This document shows, piece by piece, positions 1 to 6,116 of a stretch of 8,096 nt of DNA (position 1 is its first letter; every line of letters starts with the position of its first letter). The stretch comes from Methanobacteriota archaeon (GTDB taxonomy: Archaea > Thermoplasmatota > Poseidoniia > Poseidoniales > Poseidoniaceae): the NCBI GenBank assembly GCA_018662715.1, contig JABJFP010000154.1, positions 1 through 8,096 on the forward strand, read 5' to 3'. The translations under genes were made by a program, and so were the position numbers. Below the pieces are notes generated by a model. That model ran no database searches. It was not told where the DNA came from and saw nothing but the letters and a program-made list of their open reading frames with translations.

Positions 1-3000
1 CTCTCTCTCTCCAAATTTACTGTTTCCACCAGTACCGGCGGCGGCGGAGGCGCCTCAGTGACGAACTGTACAGGAAATGCGAGCACGAACCCTGACATCC
101 TAGAACCAAACGACACCACCGCCACAGCAACTTCTGCTTCCATGCTCCCCTTGTACTGCACCGGTCTTTCCATCGATTCAACAGCAGATGAAGATTATTT
201 TGAAATTGACATGATTTCCGGCATTACATATTACGTCAATTTAACCTTCACTCATGCTAATGGGGATATTGATGGTGATTGGACGGATGCCAGTGGCTCA
301 TCTCTCTCGCTTGCTGGGTTTGGGTCTCTCGGATCAGGTTCTGATAACGAAGCAGCATCATTCACTGCTACCAGCAACTTCACTTCTTATCTCAAAATAT
401 ACTTGTATCCCTTCGGCACTGGGACGGCAAATGTCTACGACATTGAACTTTCAACTGACCAACCCGGTGGCGGGCAAAGTTTCGAATCTGTTGATGTCAC
501 ACTCATGAACACCACGAATGGTATGCTTTCTTTTTCCGGCCTCACCGCCAATATCACTTATAATTACAATTTCTCTGTCGGGCAGATGCTCCTTGACGAT
601 ACCGAAAGCTGGGGCAATTCAACCACCGGTTCGTTTAACGCAACCAATACAACTCACAGCCTAAATTTCACCTACTCAGCACAGATGATTGAATCGCTTT
701 TGATGGTTTCTTCTAGCCTTTTTGACGCTTCCAATTCTTCTCTTGATAGCGACACTGCAGAACTTTATATCGAAATGCTTCAGATTCAAGCCACCTCTTC
801 TACAACAGGGGATATTGAACTGACCAATCTCACGATTGGGACCGATTATGAAGTAGGGTGGTACGTGATTGATTTCGTCGAGTGGGAAAGCAACTTCACA
901 AACTCAAATGATGTCAATGCAGCCATTAATGCTTCAATGATCGACAGTGATACCTGGTATCTTACACCGTCGATGACCTCAATGAGTTACCAGATTAACT
1001 GGGCCGGTCCAACAACGATGAACGACCATCTTTTCCTGGCATTCATCTCACTGAATGGCTCGGCCATCAACCTTAGTGACAACACGAATATATCCGGTCT
1101 TCACTTTGAGGATTTCATTCCTCAACTGCCTGCTCTTGTCATTAATTCTTACTCGGCCAGTTCAACGTCTTCAACGAACAATGTCCGAGCCCAAGGTATG
1201 GATTTAGTGACGGGTGACAGTTACAAGTATCAATATCGTGTTGAGGATTCTGGAGGGGCAAACCTTGCAGTTTCAACTATGACTACGGTGACTGCGACTG
1301 CACAAAACATGTCCCTCCCTTACTTCAATTACACAACTCCGTCATCTTCTGGAATCTATTGTGTCTTCGCCGACCTCTATTCGTCTGCGAACGTCCAACT
1401 CATTGGAGATTCTGATTGTTTCACACTTACCTTAGATGATGATAACGACGGTGTTGCAAATGAACTGGATTTGTGTGCTAACACGACTGCAGGAACAACC
1501 GTGGATCTCAATGGCTGTGCGTTGAATCAGAAGGACAGTGACGGAGATGGATACAACGACAGCATCGATGATTTCCCCTATGACTCTACTCAATATTCAG
1601 ATATGGACGGGGACGGCTATGGTGATAATCCAAATGGAAATGCATCGGATGCATTCCCCTCAGACGGTTCACAGTGGAACGATGCAGATGGGGATGGCTA
1701 CGGTGACAGTCCAACCGGAACAACTCCCGATGCTTTCCCAACAGACCCGACACAATGGTCTGATGCAGATGGAGATGGTTACGGAGATAATGCAAGTGGT
1801 AACAATCCCGATGAATGGCCTGCGGATTCAACACAATGGGAAGACATGGACGGAGACGGCTACGGTGACAATCCATCCGGAACCAACGGAGACGCCTTCC
1901 CGAATGATTCCTCTCAATGGTCGGACGCAGACGGTGACGGCTATGGAGACAACCCTGCCGGTACAACACCCGACGCTTTCCCTTCAGACAACACCCAATG
2001 GGAAGATGCAGACGGTGATGGTTTCGGGGATAATCCGAGCGGGACAAACGGAGACCAGTTCCCTACAGATGCCACACAATGGTTTGATGAAGACGGTGAT
2101 GGATATGGTGACAACCAAGCGGGAACCGATCCCGATGCGTTCCCTACCGACTCAACCCAATGGAGCGATGTTGATGGTGACGGCTATGGTGATAACGCAG
2201 CCGGACTGAACGGTGACGCTTTCCCTAACGAACCGAGCCAACATGCCGACCAAGATAACGACGGCTTTGGCGACAATCCAAACGGACTGAACGGTGACCA
2301 ATGCCTTGGTACGCCTCCAGGACAAGCTGTGGATTCAAACGGATGCGCCGCTTCTCAACTCGATGCCGACTTGGACGGAGTTGACGACGCTGCTGACGCG
2401 TGCCCAGATACACCAGCCGGAGAGCAGGTAGACAATGTCGGCTGTTCCTCCAGTCAAGAAGACAGTGACAATGACATGGTGATGAATGCGTTTGATGCTT
2501 GTCCAAACACTCCACTCGGCTTCCAAGTTGACGCAGCGGGCTGTGCACTCAGCCAACTTGATACAGATTCCGATGAGATCACAGACGACCGAGATGACTG
2601 CCCTACGACAACCGCAGGTCTACCTGTTAACGGTGTTGGGTGTGCCGCAAACGAGCGTGATACAGATGGAGATAATGTCTTCGATGCCAGCGACATTTGT
2701 GATTCCACTCCTTCGAATGAAATTGCTGATGCTCAAGGATGCGCTCCTTCTCAAAAGGATTCGGACGGCGATGATGTATACGACGACGTTGATAATTGCC
2801 CCGGGACAGGGAATGATTTGACCGTGGATATGCTCGGTTGTGCTACCAATCAATTGGATGCAGATAATGACGGTATTTCAGATGCAAGCGATTCTTGCCC
2901 TGTGACTCCTGTTGGTGAGCAACCCGATTCAGAAGGCTGTTCTGCCTCACAGAAGGACGAAGACCTTGATGATATCATGAATAACATGGACCTCTGTCCT

Positions 3001-3594
3001 GACACTCCAGTGACCCAACCTGTTGACCTCGACGGATGTGCTGACCAACAAAAGGATGATGATAATGATGGAATCAAGAATCATCTTGACAATTGTCCAA
3101 ACACACCGGTAGGTGAACTGATTGACGCGAGTGGTTGCGCACTGTTGCAGTTGGACTCGGATGGAGATGGAGTTAGCGACGCAGAAGACGCCTTCAAGTA
3201 TGATTCAAATTTGTCAGTCGACACCGATGGTGATGGAGTTGCTGACAGTTTGGATGCGTACCCTGAGGATGGAACTCGGTCGGCCATAGAGGCTGTAGAA
3301 TCTGGAAACGGAATGCTCTATGCAATTATCACGCTACTGGTTCTTGCTCTCCTCGGCGGAGGAGGATTTGTGTTCATGCGAAAGCCGGATGATGCTTCAG
3401 ATATGTTTGAATCCAATCAGACTACAGATTCTGCTTCAGAACAGTTTGCAGCTCAAGAAGAAAAGTCACTCCCTTCAATTCATTCCACACCTGAGCAATG
3501 GGAGGAAAACGGTGTACACTGGTCCCGTGATGGGGAAGGAAATCTTTCCTACTTCGATGCAACCTCACAAGAATGGCTTCCTTACGAATCTTGA
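1..3594 (+). CDS. Giant calcium-repeat surface protein with C-terminal membrane anchor (5' partial)
   Basis: The frame is open to the left edge, so the real start is outside the window; the GTG at 58 is only the first start-like codon. 1197 residues are visible, numbered from base 1. Order: Gly hinge (about 13-17); a PPC-like beta domain (about 35-150, opening with EPNDT and containing DEDYFEI); a beta-rich, Ser/Thr/Asn-rich region (about 155-478) with many N-x-S/T sequons; a first Cys-containing calcium unit (from 479); eight 27-residue DxDGDGYGDN units plus a partial ninth (534-767); nine 33-residue thrombospondin type 3-like units (768-1064); a final DxDGDG stretch; a membrane helix (about 1105-1126) followed by RK; and a cytoplasmic tail of about 70 residues ending in a Trp/Tyr-rich motif. 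Asp-rich loops of this kind bind Ca2+ in known families. Inference: an extracellular stalk or adhesin-like protein, N-out and C-in. The binding partner is unknown. Stop is TGA at 3592. Confidence 0.9.
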   Translation, partial: LSLSKFTVSTSTGGGGGASVTNCTGNASTNPDILEPNDTTATATSASMLPLYCTGLSIDSTADEDYFEIDMISGITYYVNLTFTHANGDIDGDWTDASGSSLSLAGFGSLGSGSDNEAASFTATSNFTSYLKIYLYPFGTGTANVYDIELSTDQPGGGQSFESVDVTLMNTTNGMLSFSGLTANITYNYNFSVGQMLLDDTESWGNSTTGSFNATNTTHSLNFTYSAQMIESLLMVSSSLFDASNSSLDSDTAELYIEMLQIQATSSTTGDIELTNLTIGTDYEVGWYVIDFVEWESNFTNSNDVNAAINASMIDSDTWYLTPSMTSMSYQINWAGPTTMNDHLFLAFISLNGSAINLSDNTNISGLHFEDFIPQLPALVINSYSASSTSSTNNVRAQGMDLVTGDSYKYQYRVEDSGGANLAVSTMTTVTATAQNMSLPYFNYTTPSSSGIYCVFADLYSSANVQLIGDSDCFTLTLDDDNDGVANELDLCANTTAGTTVDLNGCALNQKDSDGDGYNDSIDDFPYDSTQYSDMDGDGYGDNPNGNASDAFPSDGSQWNDADGDGYGDSPTGTTPDAFPTDPTQWSDADGDGYGDNASGNNPDEWPADSTQWEDMDGDGYGDNPSGTNGDAFPNDSSQWSDADGDGYGDNPAGTTPDAFPSDNTQWEDADGDGFGDNPSGTNGDQFPTDATQWFDEDGDGYGDNQAGTDPDAFPTDSTQWSDVDGDGYGDNAAGLNGDAFPNEPSQHADQDNDGFGDNPNGLNGDQCLGTPPGQAVDSNGCAASQLDADLDGVDDAADACPDTPAGEQVDNVGCSSSQEDSDNDMVMNAFDACPNTPLGFQVDAAGCALSQLDTDSDEITDDRDDCPTTTAGLPVNGVGCAANERDTDGDNVFDASDICDSTPSNEIADAQGCAPSQKDSDGDDVYDDVDNCPGTGNDLTVDMLGCATNQLDADNDGISDASDSCPVTPVGEQPDSEGCSASQKDEDLDDIMNNMDLCPDTPVTQPVDLDGCADQQKDDDNDGIKNHLDNCPNTPVGELIDASGCALLQLDSDGDGVSDAEDAFKYDSNLSVDTDGDGVADSLDAYPEDGTRSAIEAVESGNGMLYAIITLLVLALLGGGGFVFMRKPDDASDMFESNQTTDSASEQFAAQEEKSLPSIHSTPEQWEENGVHWSRDGEGNLSYFDATSQEWLPYES
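103..460 (+). other. PPC-like (pre-peptidase C-terminal) beta domain
   Basis: Residues about 35-150 of the first protein. It starts with EPNDTTATAT, continues with a short hydrophobic strand and DEDYFEIDM, then the G-I-T-Y-Y-V-N-L strand, matching the usual PPC order (EPNDT, then D-x-D-x-F/Y, then a G-x-x-Y-x-V strand). In secreted prokaryotic proteins such domains sit beside catalytic or binding modules. Here one lies right after a five-glycine hinge. Assigned by pattern only; another jelly-roll-type domain is possible. Confidence 0.6.
1435..1599 (+). repeat. First calcium-binding unit before the repeat array
   Basis: It begins with a run of acidic residues (DDDNDG, from 1435) and carries the C-x13-C spacing (Cys codons at 1474 and 1516) seen in the later 33-residue units. 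It ends with DSDGDGYND and DDFPYDSTQYS, which leads into the first 27-residue unit. It is therefore a hybrid: its first half matches the 33-residue type and its end matches the DAFP-x-D-x-TQW end of the 27-residue type. Confidence 0.75.
1600..2301 (+). repeat. Eight 81-bp (27-aa) calcium-binding repeats plus a partial ninth
   Basis: Units begin at 1600, 1681, 1762, 1843, 1924, 2005, 2086 and 2167, with a partial unit at 2248. The spacing is exactly 81 bases with no indels. The protein consensus is DxDGDGYGDN, then a five- or six-residue variable loop containing xGxx(P/G), then DAFPxDxTQWx. The loop ends alternate partly between P and G types (for example PSGTNG, PAGTTP, PSGTNG, QAGTDP). Units differ at many third codon positions, so the array is held by selection on the protein and is not a fresh tandem duplication. 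The DxDGDG loops resemble thrombospondin type 3 and EF-hand-like Ca2+ loops. Confidence 0.95.
2302..3192 (+). repeat. Nine 99-bp (33-aa) thrombospondin type 3-like repeats
   Basis: Units start with a Cys codon at 2302, 2401, 2500, 2599, 2698, 2797, 2896, 2995 and 3094, exactly 99 bases apart. Consensus: CPxTPxGxxVDxxGC, then xxSQxDxDxDGxxDxxDx. Each unit has two Cys 14 residues apart, suited to one disulfide per unit, and one acidic Ca2+ loop. Some units have a degraded loop: the one at 2401 has DSDNDMVMN, the one at 2500 has DTDSDEITD, and the one at 2896 has DEDLDDIMN. The type is known from thrombospondins and from OmpA-like and other prokaryotic surface proteins. Confidence 0.95.
3313..3378 (+). 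other. C-terminal transmembrane helix of the surface protein
   Basis: A hydrophobic run of about 22 residues starts at MLYAIITLLVLALL, continues through GGGG and FVFM, and is followed at once by RKPDD. The positive residues right after the helix fit a cytoplasmic side for the C-terminus, putting all repeats outside the cell. It is a single-pass anchor; no PGF-CTERM-type motif is present. Confidence 0.9.
3490..3591 (+). other. WW-like cytoplasmic C-terminal motif
   Basis: The last 34 residues of the surface protein read TPEQWEENGVHWSRDGEG followed by NLSYFDATSQEWLPYES. They have three Trp plus aromatic Tyr/Phe, a G-N-L-x-Y-x-D turn and a terminal W-x-P-Y. This pattern resembles small WW-type or DUF2510-type beta modules (W, G-x-x-x-Y-x-D, W). 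Family membership is inferred from spacing. It should lie in the cytoplasm, so it may bind a Pro-rich partner or other internal protein. Confidence 0.5.
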
Positions 3595-3598
3595 GGGG
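3595..3598 (+). promoter_or_regulatory. Ribosome binding site for the two-helix protein gene
   Basis: GGGG directly follows the TGA stop of the surface protein gene and lies five bases before the GTG at 3604. It fits the anti-Shine-Dalgarno end of archaeal 16S rRNA and supports GTG as the start. The nine-base intergenic gap points to co-transcription. Confidence 0.5.
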
Positions 3599-3603
3599 TC
3601 AAG

Positions 3604-4215
3604 GTGGGAGTTCCAAAAGAAGATGTTGTTGATGCAGCAGGTTCGGACGAACTCTACCTTGGATTTGTTTGGAATGGTTTTCGGCAATGGTTGACCTTGA
3701 TTTCTTTTGTTAGTTTGGTTGTTATCAATCGTTTTGAGACTCCATTTGGAGGAATTAGTTTTCAAATTTCAATGTTCTTCATACTCCTCGTTATCGTTCT
3801 TAGTACGGGAAAAACATTTCATTTTGACACCAAAACAGATATCTTTCGTTATCATCAAACGTTTATGCTTCTGTCGTTATCATGGATTGAAGCTGGTCGG
3901 GTATCACACATGCGTGTTGCCAGATTCATCACAAAGGAAACCTATACCGAAGATGGTCGTAAAATGACTCACGAAGAACTTCACCTTCTGTTCAGTGAGG
4001 GAGAACCGTTCCATTTTGTGTCAATTTTAGGCCGATCTCATCTTGAACGAATTAAATCCAAAATCAATCGTTTCCTCTTTGTAAACCGTGTTCATGGTCT
4101 TGATTTAGAAACCGTCGATATGGCCGATGAACCATCAACTAACAACGAGGTCGATGTGAACAAGCAACCGTCACTTGGAGAGACTAAACCGGATGAAACC
4201 TCAGCGTTTTGGTGA
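3604..4215 (+). CDS. Two-helix membrane protein with cytoplasmic PH-like domain (hypothetical)
   Basis: 203 residues from a GTG start, nine bases after the surface protein gene; no better start lies nearby in frame. Two membrane helices at about 28-46 and 51-69, joined by a tight loop (RFETPFGG), form a hairpin. The part after it begins FHFDTKTDIFRY, then a strand with SLSWIEAGRV, charged strands (TKETYTEDGRK and EELHLLFSEGEPF) and a helix ending KSKINRFLFV. A short hairpin followed by strands, W-x-E and a final helix is like membrane-linked bacterial PH-type domains; this is an inference from layout and I cannot assign a family. The last 35 residues are polar and disordered (PSTNNEVDVNK) and end in AFW. 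Its place between two envelope genes suggests an accessory or anchoring role. Confidence 0.8.
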   Translation: MGVPKEDVVDAAGSDELYLGFVWNGFRQWLTLISFVSLVVINRFETPFGGISFQISMFFILLVIVLSTGKTFHFDTKTDIFRYHQTFMLLSLSWIEAGRVSHMRVARFITKETYTEDGRKMTHEELHLLFSEGEPFHFVSILGRSHLERIKSKINRFLFVNRVHGLDLETVDMADEPSTNNEVDVNKQPSLGETKPDETSAFW

Positions 4216-4274
4216 AGATTCTAAGATTAACCAACGCAGGGGACAACTCTAAATCATCGTGAAACGGCCTTAGA
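4216..4274 (+). promoter_or_regulatory. Short intergenic gap with possible TATA-like element (TCTAAATC, 4248-4255)
   Basis: This is the only gap of any length among the three + strand genes (59 bases). TCTAAATC at 4248-4255 resembles the archaeal TATA box and its centre lies about 24-27 bases before the ATG at 4275, the usual distance to a start site. A leaderless mRNA beginning at 4275 would fit. There is no BRE that I can call with confidence, and read-through from upstream is equally possible. Confidence 0.3.
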
Positions 4275-6110
4275 ATGCTGGTGCAAATGTCCGATGATGA
4301 ATTCGCTGAATTTGAAGGTTTATGGCCCAAAATGCCAACAGAAGAAACCCCATCGGAACAGCCAGTCATTTCAGATACTTCGGCAAAAAGTAACCTCATG
4401 CCTGTTCTCGCAGTGGCAGGGCTGTTGTTGGTAACCATCACTTTGGGTGGTATCTATAGCCTGATTAGCGGGAGTGACATTAACCAAGACGATGTTGACG
4501 AAGACGGCATTTCTAATATCATGGATTCCTGTTACGATGGAGAACGAGATTGGACATCATCTCTCGATACCGATCATGATGGTGACGGTTGCCGCGATGC
4601 CTCAGAGGATGAAGATGATGATGATGATGGACTTCCAGATGTGAGTGATCATTGTGCTACAGGCGAACTTGACTGGCTACGTAATTTCAACACGGACCGT
4701 GATGTAGACGGTTGCCGAGATGCTTCTGAGGATGATGACGACGACAATGATGGTGTGAATGACCTCATGGACCTTTACCCGCTTGACCCGACCGAATGGG
4801 CAGATTCCGACGGTGATGGGACAGGGGATAATGCGGACCCATTTCCCAATGACGCTCTTGAATGGCAGGATTCCGACGGCGACGGGCACGGCGATAATTC
4901 TGACCTCTTTCCTACAAATCCACTTGAATGGGTTGATTTTGACCAAGACGGGCTAGGGGACAATACAGACCAAGACGATGATAACGATGGAGTTCTTGAC
5001 ACCTACGACATCAATGATTCTCGGGATTCTGCGATTTACATCCGTCTTGAACGGTTCAGCTTGTTGGATAATGTTGACCTCTTTGACAGCGTAGGAGAAA
5101 TTTATTTTTGTACGAGCGTGAACAATATTTCTATCGGGTGTATGCCATCGTATATGTCCAATTATGTTGAGGTTGAGACTGGCACAGAAGTGCTTCTCAA
5201 TGAAAATTATCACATCGACCTTGAAGAAAACTTGAGGTATCATTTTATTGAAATTACAGCCCATGACTCAGATGCCTTTTCTGATGATGTATTGGATCTC
5301 AATCCTCTTCCAAATGTTGAGGCAATCGAATTTACCTTTGACAGTTTGACAATGTTTGAAAATTTGAGTCTGCTGGGTAATGGCTCAGCTGATGGTGAGA
5401 AAGACGACGGTGTTTTGCAATTCTCAATTCAGCCCTTTGACAACCTGGTGAGCAACGTCCGAGATTACTACTGGGACTTTGATGGCGCTTACTACAGTCT
5501 TTCATGGGTGCTCAATTACAGTACTTATGCATCGTATAGAACGATGAATCACGCCATTGATTGGTCCAATGCTGTGACCTACGATGACATCATCCCTCAG
5601 TATGCAGCCTTTTCTACTCCCAACGAACCAGCAATCGGGGAACTGGCGTTAGAATTGCAATCCATGGCTCAAGAAAACGGGTATACCTCAAACAATGATG
5701 TTGCCCGATTTATACAGGCATTTGTGGGAGATATTCCTTATCTTTATGATTTGGACAGTTCTCAAGAACAAACAGAATACCCAAAATATCCAATTGAAAT
5801 GTTGTGGGAAGAGGGAGGAGATTGTGAGGATGCAAGTGCGCTATACATCAGTTTAGTCGAACATCTTGGCTATGATGCTGCTCTTATGCTTGGAGATGTC
5901 AAATCAAACGCCGACGAAGAATGGGGAGGTCATGCTTGGGTTGTCATCGCCATGGAGAATTATTCAGGAGATGGGTACATGGGTGAAGGTGACAAATCCA
6001 ATGTTATGTATTATTTCGTAGAAACTACAGGTCACTATGATGGTTCATCCGATATCGGAATCAATCCTTGGTACGATATGATGGACGAAGTATTCTACGA
6101 CGTTGAGTAG
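4275..6110 (+). CDS. Membrane-anchored calcium-repeat protein with transglutaminase-like domain
   Basis: 611 residues if translation starts at ATG 4275; a second ATG at 4287 (MSDDEFAEF) is three bases after a GGTG, so the N-terminus could be four residues shorter. Order: an acidic cytoplasmic tail of about 40 residues; a signal-anchor helix (about 41-64, NLMPVLAVAGLLLVTITLGG); Asp-rich calcium repeats (about 72-252: two Cys/Trp 41-residue units, then two 22-residue DxDGDGxGDN units and a third partial one); a beta-rich linker (about 253-440) with CTSVNNISIGC, a likely disulfide; and a transglutaminase-like domain (about 440-605). The last domain has GGDCEDASAL with Cys517, GGHAWVV with His553 and YYFVETTG with Glu583, which match the Cys/His/acid order of the superfamily. 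Such enzymes cleave or cross-link proteins; the substrate is unknown. Topology is N-in and C-out, so the enzyme faces outside. Inference: processing or cross-linking of envelope proteins such as the neighbouring stalk protein. Stop is TAG at 6108. Confidence 0.92.
   Translation: MLVQMSDDEFAEFEGLWPKMPTEETPSEQPVISDTSAKSNLMPVLAVAGLLLVTITLGGIYSLISGSDINQDDVDEDGISNIMDSCYDGERDWTSSLDTDHDGDGCRDASEDEDDDDDGLPDVSDHCATGELDWLRNFNTDRDVDGCRDASEDDDDDNDGVNDLMDLYPLDPTEWADSDGDGTGDNADPFPNDALEWQDSDGDGHGDNSDLFPTNPLEWVDFDQDGLGDNTDQDDDNDGVLDTYDINDSRDSAIYIRLERFSLLDNVDLFDSVGEIYFCTSVNNISIGCMPSYMSNYVEVETGTEVLLNENYHIDLEENLRYHFIEITAHDSDAFSDDVLDLNPLPNVEAIEFTFDSLTMFENLSLLGNGSADGEKDDGVLQFSIQPFDNLVSNVRDYYWDFDGAYYSLSWVLNYSTYASYRTMNHAIDWSNAVTYDDIIPQYAAFSTPNEPAIGELALELQSMAQENGYTSNNDVARFIQAFVGDIPYLYDLDSSQEQTEYPKYPIEMLWEEGGDCEDASALYISLVEHLGYDAALMLGDVKSNADEEWGGHAWVVIAMENYSGDGYMGEGDKSNVMYYFVETTGHYDGSSDIGINPWYDMMDEVFYDVE
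4530..4775 (+). repeat. Two 123-bp (41-aa) Cys/Trp calcium repeats
   Basis: Units are 4530-4652 and 4653-4775, exactly 41 residues each. Shared pattern: C-x2-G-E-x-D-W-x6-T-D-x-D-x-D-G-C-R-D-A-S-E-D-x-D-D-D-x-D-G-x-x-D. The two Cys are 20 residues apart, and an acidic run of five or more Asp follows. From memory this Trp/Cys/DGC-x-D-x-x-ED module is typical of Marine Group II surface proteins; that statement needs a search to confirm. Confidence 0.9.
4803..5000 (+). repeat. Two 66-bp (22-aa) DxDGDG repeats plus a partial third
   Basis: Units begin at 4803 and 4869; a third start at 4935 (DFDQDGLGDN) runs into a DQDDDNDG loop. Consensus: DSDGDGxGDN, two or three residues, FPxxxLEWx. They match the 27-residue units of the upstream surface protein but lack five residues of the variable loop. 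The final E-W replaces Q-W. Confidence 0.9.
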
Positions 6111-6116
6111 GTCGTA

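Noticed and set aside
1..12. A CT-rich run at the left edge that looks like a dinucleotide microsatellite
   Set aside because: It is in frame with the long surface protein as LSLS and is only about 10 bases, so it is coding and not a clear repeat element.
1600..2301. Possible CRISPR array, given the regular spacing
   Set aside because: The units are coding, divergent at silent sites, contiguous and 81 bases long. There are no identical repeats or unique spacers, and no cas genes.
1435..3270. Dockerin or EF-hand proteins as the source of the DxDxDG loops
   Set aside because: The 33-residue spacing with CPxTPxG and C-x13-C is typical of thrombospondin type 3 units. The paired-helix EF-hand or duplicated dockerin layout is absent.
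1586..3287. Several open frames of 70-220 codons on both strands through the repeat region
   Set aside because: They mirror the 81- and 99-base periodicity of the surface protein in other frames. Their products are His/Arg/Met-rich with no domain, and they lack credible starts.
4184..4441. Minus-strand open frame spanning the gap before the transglutaminase-like gene
   Set aside because: It overlaps two well-supported genes, shows no domain, and the gap is only 59 bases.
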